39,284 bases of DNA from Spirochaetota bacterium (GCA_020342115.1 CP070841.1:3486212-3525495); one strand, 5' to 3'; counted from the stretch's first letter, positions 8,200 to 17,515 are shown. Program-made: numbers and translations. Notes: a model not told the origin generated them from the letters alone.

Positions 8200-9312
8200 G
8201 TGAAGTTTAAAGCTTCTACCTTTGAAGAGAGAATTTTAAGTGTACAGTATCAATTGAGAACACAGGAGCTGAAAGGTGCGGTAATTTCAAATGCTGAAAA
8301 TATTTTTTATTTATCAGGTCATCTTATCGGTGAAGGGTCTGGGCCTTCAATACTTTATATACCGGCAGAAGGTAAAGCAATTTTAACGGTTTCAGAATCG
8401 GAAGCTTCTCTACCAGGGATAGAACATTTTCCTGGAATCATTTTTCCATATAAAGCAAAAGATTCTGAAGATAACAGCTCAGCGCTAGCACTATCATGCT
8501 TTAAAAATGAATATGCTGAGTTTGTGTCGCTCCCACTTGGAATTGAAGCCGGTACAATATCGTTTAGAAGTGCTGAAATTCTGGGCATCACTACAGATAG
8601 AGATTGGTTTGAAATTGATCCAACGGTTTCACATATGCGCATGATAAAGGATGCAGATGAAATAGAACATATGAGGTCCGTAGTAAAAATATCCGATCTT
8701 GGACAGCAAAAAGCTAGAGAAGTTTTAGAGGAGGGTATAAGCGAGATCGAACTTCAGGCCGCATGCCGACATGTGATGGAAATTGAAGCAGGAATTCCTA
8801 TAGAAATGAAGGCTGATGTTCTTTTCGGTTCGAGGACAGTGCTTATCGGAGGGCCTGCCGGTGTGGCCGGAAGATATAGAGCTGTAGAGGGGAATCTAGC
8901 TATAGTCGACCTCCTCCCTCGAGTTGAAGGATATTACGCTGATACCACGCGCACTCTCTGGTGTGGACCAAAGCCTCTCAAAAAAGAAAAGATTATGAAT
9001 GATCTTTTTTCAGTTAAGGCTGAACTTGAAAAAATGCTTAAACCAGGTGTGGAAGCCGCGGTCCTTGATGGGATCGCGAGGAGCAAGCTCTCAAAAGTCG
9101 GTTCTTTTCCTCACCATACAGGACACGGTATTGGAATCTCCTCATTTGAGGCTCCATTTATAACTCCAGATTCTCACTATGTACTTGAAGAAGGAATGAC
9201 CATTACACTCGAGCCCGGAGTCTATTTTGAAGAATGGGGTGCGAGGATAGAAGATGATTACCTGATAACGAAACATGGCTTTGAAAGGCTTTCAGAATCA
9301 TCGGAGGTTTGA
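8200..9312 (+). CDS. M24-family metallohydrolase (creatinase/prolidase fold)
   Basis: A 370-residue 'pita-bread' protein with the creatinase N-terminal domain (about 10-150) and the M24 catalytic domain (about 160-365). All five residues expected for a dinuclear metal site can be aligned: D237, D248 (YYADTTRT), H309 (HHTGHGIG), E338 (TLEPGVYF) and E351 (ARIEDDY), with near-prolidase spacing. It is therefore probably a metal-dependent Xaa-Pro-type peptidase. Creatinase itself lacks most of these ligands, so plain creatinase activity is less likely. Ectoine- or amide-hydrolase relatives in this fold are also possible. The start is GTG at 8200 with AGAGGA 10 bases upstream. The downstream alcohol dehydrogenase follows almost directly. 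Its role within a methylated-compound pathway is inferred from context only. Confidence 0.85.
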   Translation: MKFKASTFEERILSVQYQLRTQELKGAVISNAENIFYLSGHLIGEGSGPSILYIPAEGKAILTVSESEASLPGIEHFPGIIFPYKAKDSEDNSSALALSCFKNEYAEFVSLPLGIEAGTISFRSAEILGITTDRDWFEIDPTVSHMRMIKDADEIEHMRSVVKISDLGQQKAREVLEEGISEIELQAACRHVMEIEAGIPIEMKADVLFGSRTVLIGGPAGVAGRYRAVEGNLAIVDLLPRVEGYYADTTRTLWCGPKPLKKEKIMNDLFSVKAELEKMLKPGVEAAVLDGIARSKLSKVGSFPHHTGHGIGISSFEAPFITPDSHYVLEEGMTITLEPGVYFEEWGARIEDDYLITKHGFERLSESSEV

Positions 9313-9314
9313 AG

Positions 9315-10346
9315 ATGAGTTCTACCTGTAGAGCTGTAGTGTGGAAAGGCAAAGGTCATCTCGAAGTAGTAGAGAGACAAATCCCCAAACCCGATCCAAA
9401 AATGGTACTTTTAAAAGTCAGGGCTGCGGGTATATGCGGGACTGATCTTCACATACTTTCCGGTACACATCCACACGCGCACCCCCCTCTGGTTCCTGGT
9501 CATGAGTTTGCAGGTGAAGTTTATAAGATAGGCAAAGGGGTTGATAAAAAATTAATTGGAGCACGGGTTGGATCAGATTCTTATGTAGGGTGCGGTGAAT
9601 GTATGTACTGCCGCTCTAAGAAGACACAGCTCTGTGAGAAGGGAACGCGTGAGCTTGGGGTTAATATTGACGGGGGTTGGACAGAGTATCTAACAGTGCC
9701 AGTTGAAAACCTCTATTTAATTCCTGAAAACGTTGATTTTACAGACGTAGGGGCTGGCTGTATATTGAACTGTCCCATGGCTGCTGTAGAAAGTGTGAAG
9801 ATCAATCCATCTGATATGGTTGTTATAATTGGTGACGGGCCTTCAAGTCTGGTCATGATTCAGCTTGCTAGGTTAAAGGGAGCATCAAAAGTGATTATTG
9901 CCGGTCATAGAGAGAGAAGGCTTTCGCTTGCACTTGAGTTTGGAGCTGACCATGTGATTAATACATATGAAAATGATTTGATCGAATTCATCAGTGAACT
10001 TGGCAGTGCCCCTCAGGTAGTTATCGATGCTGTTGGAAAAGCAGAAACAGTTGGGATGGCACTTACTATTGCCGAACGTGAGGGGAGGGTTCATCTTTTT
10101 GGCTTACCAGAAGGCCCCTTAAACAATATCTCAATGGATATACTATTGTGGAAGGAGATCACTTTAACAGGATCTACCGGGGCTCCAGGTCTCTGGCCTC
10201 CTGTGATGGAGTTGCTATCTAGGGGATACCTTAAGGTTGCACCAATAATAAGCCACCGATTCAGAATCGAGGAGGCTCCCAAAGCAATAGAGTTTATAAA
10301 TGATAATCCGAAGCAAGTAATCAAGGCAATATTTGAAATGCAATAG
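9315..10346 (+). CDS. Zinc-dependent medium-chain alcohol/polyol dehydrogenase
   Basis: A 343-residue MDR-superfamily enzyme, nearest in pattern to sorbitol/threonine dehydrogenases. Catalytic zinc ligands are visible as C41 (GICGTDLH), H63 and E64 (PGHEFAGE). The structural-zinc lobe has C93, C96, C99 and C107. The Rossmann glycine motif is altered to GDGPSSLV (usually GxGPxG), then GASKVI follows. It should oxidise a secondary alcohol with NAD(P). The in-frame TTG at 9309 is possible, but GGAGG at 9303-9307 is seven bases from the ATG at 9315, so I chose the ATG. It begins two bases after the M24 gene's stop and is translationally coupled. Substrate is unknown, probably a polyol or sugar derivative. 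Confidence 0.9.
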   Translation: MSSTCRAVVWKGKGHLEVVERQIPKPDPKMVLLKVRAAGICGTDLHILSGTHPHAHPPLVPGHEFAGEVYKIGKGVDKKLIGARVGSDSYVGCGECMYCRSKKTQLCEKGTRELGVNIDGGWTEYLTVPVENLYLIPENVDFTDVGAGCILNCPMAAVESVKINPSDMVVIIGDGPSSLVMIQLARLKGASKVIIAGHRERRLSLALEFGADHVINTYENDLIEFISELGSAPQVVIDAVGKAETVGMALTIAEREGRVHLFGLPEGPLNNISMDILLWKEITLTGSTGAPGLWPPVMELLSRGYLKVAPIISHRFRIEEAPKAIEFINDNPKQVIKAIFEMQ

Positions 10347-10383
10347 TAATTATTTTTATTGAGTATAGAGTAGGTGGAAGAGT

Positions 10384-11220
10384 GTGAGACTTAGCTGTCT
10401 GCCAGTATCATATTTTGGAAAGATTATTACGGGAGAGATGTCTGTTAAACAGTGGGCCATACAGGCAGCAGAAGTAGGTCTTGATGCAATAGATTTGAGT
10501 ATCCTTTTTTTTAAGGATAAGGATCCGTCATATTTTTTTAAAATAGGAAGCGAAATTAGGACTTTAGGGATAGAGCTGGCTATTTTAAACACATATCCTG
10601 ACCTAACTCATCCAAATGCATCCGAAAGAAGGAAGCAACTATCTCAACTTGAAAAGGACATTGCCATTGCAAAAACACTGGGTGCCAAAATGGTCAGAGT
10701 AACAGCCGGGCAGGCACATCCAGAAACATCCAGGAAATATGGCATCAGGTGGGCAATTGACGGTCTCATGCAGTCTCTTGATATAGCAAATGATTATGGA
10801 ATAAAACTTGTATATGAAAATCATTCAAAACCAGGCTGCTGGGATTATCCGGACTTTTCACATCCTTCAGATATATTTTTAGAAATAGTAAAAGGTATAA
10901 CAGGAACAAACATAGGTGTACTTTTTGATACTGCAAATCCTATTGCATATGGGGATGATCCCTTGCCTCTCCTTGAAGAAGTAATTGATATTGTAACCTG
11001 TATTCATGCAGCCGATACGAAAAGATTGGGGGCTCTGGAACCAGTTCCATTAGGTACAGGGCTGGTTCCTTTTCTTGATATTTTCAACACATTAAAACTC
11101 TCTGGTTTTAACGGGTTGATAAGCATTGAAGAAGCAAGCGGTCTCGGAAAACATGGAGTTGTGAATGCCGTAGAGTACATAAGGAAGGTATGGGAGAATG
11201 CGAAGGAAGACAATGAATAA
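10384..11220 (+). CDS. Sugar phosphate isomerase/epimerase (xylose-isomerase-like TIM barrel)
   Basis: A 278-residue AP-endonuclease-2-fold TIM barrel. The metal ligands expected of the family are seen in order: LVYENHSKPG (Glu), VLFDTANP (Asp), CIHAADTK (His) and ISIEEASGLG (Glu). Members isomerise or epimerise keto-sugars, inositol derivatives (IolE, IolI, MocC) or tagatose-type substrates. It is not closely like the Hyi-type enzyme at 3931. The start is GTG at 10384 with AGGTGG seven bases upstream. It lies between the alcohol dehydrogenase and a class III aminotransferase, consistent with oxidation, isomerisation and transamination of one carbon skeleton. Substrate is unassigned. Confidence 0.82.
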   Translation: MRLSCLPVSYFGKIITGEMSVKQWAIQAAEVGLDAIDLSILFFKDKDPSYFFKIGSEIRTLGIELAILNTYPDLTHPNASERRKQLSQLEKDIAIAKTLGAKMVRVTAGQAHPETSRKYGIRWAIDGLMQSLDIANDYGIKLVYENHSKPGCWDYPDFSHPSDIFLEIVKGITGTNIGVLFDTANPIAYGDDPLPLLEEVIDIVTCIHAADTKRLGALEPVPLGTGLVPFLDIFNTLKLSGFNGLISIEEASGLGKHGVVNAVEYIRKVWENAKEDNE

Positions 11221-11241
11221 AATTCAGAAGGGAATAGTCAA

Positions 11242-12591
11242 ATGAGACTTGAAGATCATTATCTTTTTCAAAGAGATATTGAGCATGATTATCCAGTCGC
11301 AGTAAGGGGTGAAGGGGTGTGGGTATGGGATAAAGATGGAAAAAAGTACCTTGATGCATGTGCAGGGGCTAATGTGACTGGAATCGGGCACGGGGTTAAA
11401 GAAATAGGCACTGCAATGGCATCTCAGGCCAATGATATTGCTTATGTACCTCCTCAACATTTCCTTGTGGAACCTTCTCTGAAACTTGCAGAAAAACTCA
11501 TATCCATGGCTCCTGATGGGTTTTCTCGGGTGATGCTACTATCTGGTGGTTCAGAGGCTGTGGAAAATGCTTTTAAAATAGCTCGTCAGTATCATGTGCT
11601 TTCGGGTAACAGTTCCAAATATAGAGTAGTCTCAAGATGGCAGGGATTTCATGGTAACACATTGACTGCAGATGCTGTTGGTGGACATACCATGAGGAGA
11701 TCGATTTATACGCCAATGCTCATGAGTGTTCCCCACATTGTTCCTGCCTGCTGTTATAGATGTGCATTTGGCTTCAGATATCCAGGTTGTAATATTGAAT
11801 GTGCGAAAGAGCTTGAGCGTGTAGTTATTCAGGAGGGACCAGAATATATTGCAGCTTTTATCGCTGAAACAATTGTTGGGGCTGCGGCAGCAGCTGTGAA
11901 TCCAGTTCCTGAGTATTATCCTATAATAAGGGAGATATGTGATAAATATAGCATACTCTGGATTGCAGACGAGGTCATGACAGGAGTAGGGAGAACAGGA
12001 AAATTTCTAGCAATTGAGCACTGGGGTGTTACACCCGATCTTGTTGTACTGGCAAAGGGTTTATCAAGCGGATATGCTCCGCTTGCAGCTATTCTTATTC
12101 ATGACAGGGTATTTCGAGCATTCAGGGAAACTAAATCACCTTTTATTGGCGGGCACACATACAATGCACATCCAGTGACTGCAAGTGCTGGACTCGCTGT
12201 TTTAAATTACTTAGAGAAACATAGGCTTATTGAGGGGGTGAAAGAAAAAGGCCCTTTGCTTCGCAGGGGCCTTGAATCCGTAGATAGTAAGGAGCCAATG
12301 ATCGGTGATGTACGTGGGAGAGGCCTCATGTGGGGATTGGAGTTTGTAAAAGACAAAAAGACAAAGGAACCTTTTAATCAAGAGCTGAAGCTATCGTTCC
12401 ATGTAATGCACAAAGCTATGGAAAAGGGGCTTATCATCTACCCTGTTTCAGGGTGTGCAGATGGAAGAAGTGGAGACGGCGCTCTGATATGTCCTCCTCT
12501 CATAATAAATAAAGAGGAAATCGATGTAATAGTTCAGAAACTTGAAGAAACAATTTCTGAGACAAGGCGAGAAATTGGAGGATTATTATGA
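11242..12591 (+). CDS. Class III PLP-dependent aminotransferase
   Basis: A 449-residue omega-amino/ornithine-type aminotransferase. Motifs: LLSGGSEAVENAFKIAR (phosphate and cofactor region), SRWQGFHGNT, LWIADEVMTGVGRTGKF (Asp that contacts the PLP nitrogen) and VLAKGLSSGYAPL with the Schiff-base lysine K272. A four-cysteine loop near residues 169-190 (CCYRCAFG, then CNIECAKE) occurs in many unassigned class III members. It should transfer an amino group between a terminal or amino-acid amine and a keto acid. The ATG at 11242 is 21 bp after the isomerase stop. The downstream cupin overlaps it by four bases. Confidence 0.92.
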   Translation: MRLEDHYLFQRDIEHDYPVAVRGEGVWVWDKDGKKYLDACAGANVTGIGHGVKEIGTAMASQANDIAYVPPQHFLVEPSLKLAEKLISMAPDGFSRVMLLSGGSEAVENAFKIARQYHVLSGNSSKYRVVSRWQGFHGNTLTADAVGGHTMRRSIYTPMLMSVPHIVPACCYRCAFGFRYPGCNIECAKELERVVIQEGPEYIAAFIAETIVGAAAAAVNPVPEYYPIIREICDKYSILWIADEVMTGVGRTGKFLAIEHWGVTPDLVVLAKGLSSGYAPLAAILIHDRVFRAFRETKSPFIGGHTYNAHPVTASAGLAVLNYLEKHRLIEGVKEKGPLLRRGLESVDSKEPMIGDVRGRGLMWGLEFVKDKKTKEPFNQELKLSFHVMHKAMEKGLIIYPVSGCADGRSGDGALICPPLIINKEEIDVIVQKLEETISETRREIGGLL

Positions 12592-12965
12592 TCATTGTCC
12601 ATGAAGAGAGCGCTCCCGGATTGGATATAAAAGAACCGTTTAAGAGGACACTTAAAGTTCTGCTTTCTCCTCTTATCAATAAAGAACTTAAATCGATTGC
12701 TGCCGGTTTAACAATTATCCCCTCAGGTGGTAAGTCAGATAACCATGAGCACCCGGAAGGTGAGATGTTCTATGTGGTCTCTGGTAAGGGAAGCATTCAG
12801 GTGGGTGAGGAAGTAGAGGTGTTGATCCCGGGTACAGCGGTCTGGGTACAACCAGGAACCAGCCATCAACTATGTAATGATAGTGATGCAACATTGAAGA
12901 TTCTCTGGGTCTTAAGCCCCCCGGGAAGAGAAAAAGCTATAATCGACAAGATGCACAAAACGTAA
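12588..12965 (+). CDS. Small cupin-domain protein
   Basis: A single-domain cupin of 125 residues. The first conserved motif gives H53, H55 and E59 (DNHEHPEGEMFYV) and the second gives H93 (QPGTSHQLCN), so the usual three-His/one-Glu metal site is complete. The ATG overlaps the aminotransferase stop as ATGA, showing tight coupling. Such small cupins act as sugar or keto-acid isomerases, lyases, or sensors of pathway intermediates; the sequence does not distinguish these. A gap of 57 bases follows, with a short palindrome (AGGTTTTTAAAACCT) and AAGGAG before the next gene. Confidence 0.85.
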   Translation: MIIVHEESAPGLDIKEPFKRTLKVLLSPLINKELKSIAAGLTIIPSGGKSDNHEHPEGEMFYVVSGKGSIQVGEEVEVLIPGTAVWVQPGTSHQLCNDSDATLKILWVLSPPGREKAIIDKMHKT

Positions 12966-13022
12966 TGAGAATCGATTTTAATGTTTAGAGGTTTTTAAAA
13001 CCTGCATAAGGAGTATAATTAT

Positions 13023-14459
13023 ATGAAACCTCCCTTTTTTGATATACTATCGAATCAAGAGATCATTCAAATAGATAGTGAATCAAAGCGTATCTTAGAA
13101 GAATCTGGTGTAAAAGTACTACACGATGAATGCCTTAACCTACTAGAAGAGATAGGATGTAAAGTTGATAGAACATCTCAGATAGTACGCATTCCATCAA
13201 ATGTAGTACAAAAAGTTGTTGAAGCAATACCTTCGAGTTTTTCATTATTTGGAAGAGACCCTGCAAAGAGAATTGAGCTCGGTGGTGAGAATGTTTATTT
13301 CGGTCCCGGGGGTTTTGCAGTTTTCGTAGAAGATTTGAATACAGGGAAAAGACGTCGCGCATTTAGACAGGACCTCATAGACCATCTCAAAGTCTCAGAT
13401 GCATTGTCCGGATGTGAATTTAACCATGTAAATGTCTTTCCGTCAGACATTCCGGAGAAAAATGCAGATCTCTATATATGGGCGGATGCTTTGATCTATC
13501 AGACAAAGCCAATAATGAGTGAGAACTATAATACAAGATCTGTAGAAGCTCTTGTTGAGATAGGCACAATTTTGAGAGGTGCACGAAAGGCTTTGATTGA
13601 AAAGCCTTTCCTCTGCCTCGATGTATGTGTGCTTTCGCCCTTAACCCACGACACACGTCAGGTTGATCTACTGCTTGCAGGAGCAAAATACGGGCTGCCT
13701 ATAAGTATCAACTCAGGTCCAATAGCTGGAGCAACGAGCCCAGTTACTCTTGCTTCTGTTGTGTCCCAGGCCAATGCAGAGATTCTCAGTGCCATTGTCA
13801 TTACCTTTGCCGCCACACCAGGAACACCGGTTCTCTACAGTAGCTGGGGCAGACACATGGATATGCGTTACTGCAATGTTACTATGGGGGGGCCGGAGTT
13901 TGCTTTATTAAAGGTATGTATTTCACAGATGGGGAGGTATTATGGAATACCAACACGTGGTGGAGGTGCACTATCAGACAGCCTCTTGGTGGATACCCAG
14001 GCTGGATACGAAAAGATGCTTACCACCCTGATCCCGGCAATAGGTGGGCTTAACTATATCTCGGGAATGGGACTAAATGAAACTGAAAATCTTCAAAGCC
14101 TTGCCCAGCTTGTAATCGATAATGAAATTGTTTCAATGGTAAAAAGGATTTTGAAAGGAGTAGAGGTGGACCGAGATCGCTTAGCAACCGAGCTTATCAT
14201 CCAGAGAGGTCCAGGAAGTCATTTCCTTGATACCGATCACACCCTTCGTTTTTTTAGACAGGAGTTCTTTTATCCCGAGATTTCCAATCGAATGAAGTAT
14301 GAGCCCTGGTCTGAAGGCGGAGCCCTTTCAGCAAGAGATCGTGCTCAAGAGAAAGCGAGAAAACTGCTTCAGAATAACCCTGAATCAGAGCTTGATTCAC
14401 GAGTTATCAAAGAGATTTATGAGATAGTAAAAAGAGAAGAAAGAACTAATAAAAATTAA
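13023..14459 (+). CDS. MttB-superfamily corrinoid methyltransferase, copy 1
   Basis: A 478-residue trimethylamine:corrinoid methyltransferase-family protein (COG5598). The frame runs uninterrupted, so unlike true MttB it carries no in-frame amber/pyrrolysine codon and belongs with the non-Pyl group (glycine betaine, proline betaine, carnitine and related demethylases such as MtgB, MtpB, MtcB). Family landmarks: an N-terminal helical segment (EIIQIDSESKRILEESG), GATSPVTLAS then NAEILSAI in the central barrel, and a Q326-A-G-Y-E segment placing it in the 'QxGxE' sub-lineage with the proteins at 14474 and 35321. It should move a methyl group from a methylated amine (or a similar donor) to a Co(I) corrinoid protein. 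AAGGAG precedes the ATG. The second copy starts 14 bp downstream. Confidence 0.9.
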   Translation: MKPPFFDILSNQEIIQIDSESKRILEESGVKVLHDECLNLLEEIGCKVDRTSQIVRIPSNVVQKVVEAIPSSFSLFGRDPAKRIELGGENVYFGPGGFAVFVEDLNTGKRRRAFRQDLIDHLKVSDALSGCEFNHVNVFPSDIPEKNADLYIWADALIYQTKPIMSENYNTRSVEALVEIGTILRGARKALIEKPFLCLDVCVLSPLTHDTRQVDLLLAGAKYGLPISINSGPIAGATSPVTLASVVSQANAEILSAIVITFAATPGTPVLYSSWGRHMDMRYCNVTMGGPEFALLKVCISQMGRYYGIPTRGGGALSDSLLVDTQAGYEKMLTTLIPAIGGLNYISGMGLNETENLQSLAQLVIDNEIVSMVKRILKGVEVDRDRLATELIIQRGPGSHFLDTDHTLRFFRQEFFYPEISNRMKYEPWSEGGALSARDRAQEKARKLLQNNPESELDSRVIKEIYEIVKREERTNKN

Positions 14460-14473
14460 GAAGGGGTATAAAA

Positions 14474-15910
14474 ATGGGAAGTTGCTCACTGTCATTCGAA
14501 CCTATGAATATTCTAACAGAAAAGGATTGTAATCTTATCCATGAAACAGCAATGGATATTTTAAATAAGGTAGGTGTGCACATTCCGCACCAGAAAACCC
14601 GTTCTATACTGATTGACGCAGGTGCCCATGGAGGTACTGGAGAAAGGGTTTATATTCCGGAAAGCGTTGTTCTCAATGCGATCAAGAGTGCTCCATCAGT
14701 CGTGTCTCTCACCGGTCTTGATCCGACCCATAAAGTAGATATCGGAGGATCCAATGTGTATTTCATGTCAGGGGCCGGACTTCTTGATGTACTGGATCTT
14801 GAGGGCAATATTCGGCCATCGACTCTTGAGGATGTAGCTGATTTCACCCGTCTTTGTGATGCGCTTGAATATCTTGACGTTAACCATGGCGTTATAGATC
14901 CAGCCGATGTCCTTGGACCGGGTTTGTATCCTCTTGCAGCATCGAGGATAATTCCAAACACATCTAAGCCAACAGCCCTTGTGATTGATACAGGCAAGGA
15001 TGTAGAGGCTATTGCAGAGATGGCATCCGTTGCGCTTGGATCAGCTAAGGCTGTCAGAGATCGTCCCTTTTTCACCATACATGATTCAAATGCCAGACCT
15101 CCACTCCATCATGATCCTAAGAACTCTGAGGTTATTATTGAAGCATGTAGTAGAGGATTTCCAACAGGGCTATCCGTATGGCCAATGATTGGTCTCAGTT
15201 CTCCGATTACAATAGCAGGTACCATGGCACAGAAGTATGCGAATTTTTTTGCCGGCCTCGTACTTGCACAGAGTATTAATCCGGGCAATCCATTTCTCTT
15301 TCCTGTGGTATGTGGTGGGGTGGAAATGCGCACAGGGAATGTAGTGAGTGCGTCGCCAGATATAGCACTCGTAGGAATGGCAGGTGCCCAGATGGCCCGT
15401 TTTTATAACCTTCCTTCAGTCACTGTTATTGCTACTGACGCCAAGGTACCTGATGCTCAATCCGGTGCAGAGAAGGCATTTCTCTTGACCACTCAAGCAC
15501 TGGCAGGAATCAATCTTATTCATGGCTGTACAAGTGAGATGGATGGAATGATGATTGCCTCATTGGAGCAGTGCGTAATTGACAATGAGATAATGATGAT
15601 GGTACGGCATCTCATTTCCGGTTTTATTGTGGATAGAGAAAACCTTGCATTTGAAGTTATCAAAGAGGTCTCTATTGGAGATGGCAACTACCTCGCTCAT
15701 CAGCACACACTTGAGCGTTTCAGGAAATTGCTGTTTGAACCAAAAGTATTTACAAAGGACAGGAGAGCAGATTGGATTTCAAAGGGATCATTGTCTGCAA
15801 GGCAGCAGGCTCGAATGAGGGCTGAAAAGATTTTAGTCGAGCACTTTCCTTCACACATGTCAAAGGAGCAGGTAGCGGAAATTGAAAAGATTGCTGAGTC
15901 ATACAGATGA
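14474..15910 (+). CDS. MttB-superfamily corrinoid methyltransferase, copy 2
   Basis: A 478-residue non-pyrrolysine MttB homologue, 14 bp behind copy 1 and last in the long plus-strand operon. It opens with LTEKDCNLIHETAMDILNKVG, equivalent to the helical start of the other copies. SSPITIAGTMAQ lies in the barrel, and the 'QxGxE' variant appears as Q329-S-G-A-E. Although it is the same length as copy 1, the two are clearly divergent, not a recent duplication, so they may take different substrates or successive methyl groups. AAGGGG is placed before the ATG. It ends ten bases before the convergent URO-D gene with no obvious terminator between. The methyl donor is unknown. Confidence 0.9.
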   Translation: MGSCSLSFEPMNILTEKDCNLIHETAMDILNKVGVHIPHQKTRSILIDAGAHGGTGERVYIPESVVLNAIKSAPSVVSLTGLDPTHKVDIGGSNVYFMSGAGLLDVLDLEGNIRPSTLEDVADFTRLCDALEYLDVNHGVIDPADVLGPGLYPLAASRIIPNTSKPTALVIDTGKDVEAIAEMASVALGSAKAVRDRPFFTIHDSNARPPLHHDPKNSEVIIEACSRGFPTGLSVWPMIGLSSPITIAGTMAQKYANFFAGLVLAQSINPGNPFLFPVVCGGVEMRTGNVVSASPDIALVGMAGAQMARFYNLPSVTVIATDAKVPDAQSGAEKAFLLTTQALAGINLIHGCTSEMDGMMIASLEQCVIDNEIMMMVRHLISGFIVDRENLAFEVIKEVSIGDGNYLAHQHTLERFRKLLFEPKVFTKDRRADWISKGSLSARQQARMRAEKILVEHFPSHMSKEQVAEIEKIAESYR

Positions 15911-15920
15911 AGGGGGATTG

Positions 15921-16982
15921 TTACTTCCCGACATCATGTAACTTCATCCAAGCTTGGCAGATTGCATCGATATTATCGAGGGGAACATCCCTGCTAGGTA
16001 TCGCATAGAGCATCAGCCCTCCCTTGGAAGTTCCCACTGATTCGACAATCTCCCGAACCTGGTTTTCGATTTCTTCCGGTGTAGCATATGGTAGCATCTG
16101 CTCGTCTATATCCACAAGGGCACACAATTTTCCCCTGTATTCCTTTGCAATGCCTTGAATCGTATTGGCTCGCACCTGAGGATCGTGCAGTGACACGCCG
16201 CATTCAAAGAGATCGTTAACAATATCTAGAACATTGCCGTCAGAGGAGTACCAGACATGGACTCCCTCCTTTCGGCAGTACTGAAACATTTTCATATAGA
16301 AAGGTTTGAGCCACTTACGAAAAGTTTTGGGACTAATAAGGAGGCCATTTTGAGTACCAATATCACCATGAAACCAGATCACGTCGATATCTATCTCCAG
16401 CCAGAGGTCTATATACCTCATGTTATATGAAAATACCATATCGATAAGCTCGTGTAATTCAGGGGGCTCTGTGACAAAGTCAACAAGCAGGTTTTCAAGG
16501 CCTCGTAAAAACTGAAGCCGGTCAAAAAAACCGCCATGGGCGAATGATTCTGGAAATCCAATGACCGGAAGACCTGCATCCCGTTCAATCTTCTTTTCCT
16601 TTTTGAGTCTCTTCCAGTCGGCCTGTTCGGCAGGGTCGGGAACCTTAAGAGACCGCAATCCATTCCAGTTTTCGAGGGGATGACCGATGACCTGCCCAAG
16701 TATTCCATCCTGAGCGTTGTACCAAGTACATCCCCAGTCGTCTATTACTGTTTGCCCTTCGATATACAGAGGATTGGTCGCTACGGGAGATATCTGGCCT
16801 TTTTCGTACCCCTCAAAAATGTCGGGATACCGTAATATAAGCTCCTCCAGATTGACCCCATGTTGCTTCCATACTGCAGGCAGGAGCTCGAAGATAATGG
16901 GAATCCACTGTGGTCGGTTAAACTCAATAGCACGCAGGAAGTTATCCCGTGATGATATGTTTCGGTTTAAGCAGGGTGTCAT
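15921..16982 (-). CDS. URO-D-fold methyltransferase-type protein, copy 1
   Basis: A 353-residue member of the uroporphyrinogen decarboxylase superfamily, here most likely of the MtaA/MtbA/CmuA type, which moves methyl groups between corrinoid proteins and a thiol or pterin. Landmarks are RDNFLRAIEFNRPQWIPI at the N terminus, DVIWFHGDIGTQNG, ISPKTFRKWLKP and GGLMLYAIPSRDVPLDN. The usual zinc segment HxCG or HSDG reads WYSSDGN, so the expected histidine is missing; zinc-dependent chemistry may be altered. GGAGG lies upstream. An in-frame TTG at 16991 is three bases from it and the ATG at 16982 twelve, so the start is uncertain; I chose ATG. It is convergent with MttB copy 2. It could have a function other than methyl transfer. 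Confidence 0.8.
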   Translation of the reverse strand: MTPCLNRNISSRDNFLRAIEFNRPQWIPIIFELLPAVWKQHGVNLEELILRYPDIFEGYEKGQISPVATNPLYIEGQTVIDDWGCTWYNAQDGILGQVIGHPLENWNGLRSLKVPDPAEQADWKRLKKEKKIERDAGLPVIGFPESFAHGGFFDRLQFLRGLENLLVDFVTEPPELHELIDMVFSYNMRYIDLWLEIDIDVIWFHGDIGTQNGLLISPKTFRKWLKPFYMKMFQYCRKEGVHVWYSSDGNVLDIVNDLFECGVSLHDPQVRANTIQGIAKEYRGKLCALVDIDEQMLPYATPEEIENQVREIVESVGTSKGGLMLYAIPSRDVPLDNIDAICQAWMKLHDVGK

Positions 16983-17034
16983 GTCATGCAATTACCTCCA
17001 CTTGTATCGCTGCAATTATTGGAATGGAAAAGTC

Positions 17035-17379
17035 TTAACAATCCAGTGTGTCAGCCGGTGAAATGATAGATACATATTCTGATACAGTCAAAGAAATATT
17101 ATTAAGTACGGCAATAACCTTTGCAGTAGGATAATCATCCATAGTAAGAATGACGGATATATTATTCATATATTGTAAAGATAAAGCACAATAATTAATT
17201 TGCCTGGAATTTGAATGGTCATATGCACACATTACTCTTTTAAAACCAGTAAAACTTCCTCCAGCGATGTTGTTATCTCGGGTTAAATATTTTTTTGTAA
17301 GCAATATGACCCTGCCTTGATTTTTCCAATTTAAAATATAGTATCGCAATAATAAGAGATAAAAAAGAATTGACAACAA
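17035..17379 (-). pseudogene. Possible gene remnant (perhaps of a LacI/PBP1-like sensor domain)
   Basis: An open stretch of 114 codons ending 44 bp before the URO-D gene, on the same strand. Its only upstream start is a TTG with no ribosome-binding site. The last 80 residues read like real protein (AGGSFTGFKRVM, then ISVILTMDDYPTAKVIAVL and ISLTVSEYV). They faintly resemble the end of LacI-type effector domains ('disvigfDd.p.a....P.lTtv'). The region is too short for an intact regulator and has no DNA-binding domain. It may simply be a chance open frame; I include it because the divergent position before a sugar transporter is where such a regulator would sit. Confidence 0.2.
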
Positions 17380-17397
17380 TCAATAATCATATACACT
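17370..17397 (+). promoter_or_regulatory. Probable promoter of the second transporter
   Basis: A perfect TTGACA (17370-17375) is followed after 16 bases by TACACT (17392-17397; four of six). It lies about 120 bases upstream of the binding-protein ATG, leaving a leader that contains the inverted repeat ACACC/GGTGT. The -35 hexamer is identical to that of the first transporter. Confidence 0.45.
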
Positions 17398-17515
17398 ATA
17401 TTTAATTTTTACTTTGAGTATTTAATTGATCGGTATTATCACTATTATCATGAAATAATTCAACGTACACCATACACAAGGTGTCATTAGTTTAAATTAA
17501 ATAAGGAGGTTCGGT

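Larger units (their letters stand above)
16983..17515. other. Intergenic region between URO-D gene and second transporter
   Basis: About 530 bases, divergent. It holds the Shine-Dalgarno of the minus-strand URO-D gene, a possible decayed reading frame (17035-17379, minus), a plausible plus-strand promoter (17370-17397) and a short inverted repeat (ACACC, seven bases, GGTGT at about 17467-17483) just before the binding-protein gene. The composition is strongly A/T-rich. No RNA gene is recognisable. Confidence 0.6.

Noticed and set aside
14650-15078. 142-codon open frame on the minus strand
   Set aside because: It lies wholly inside MttB copy 2, has low-complexity Ser/Arg/Pro composition and no ribosome-binding site; it is an antisense shadow.
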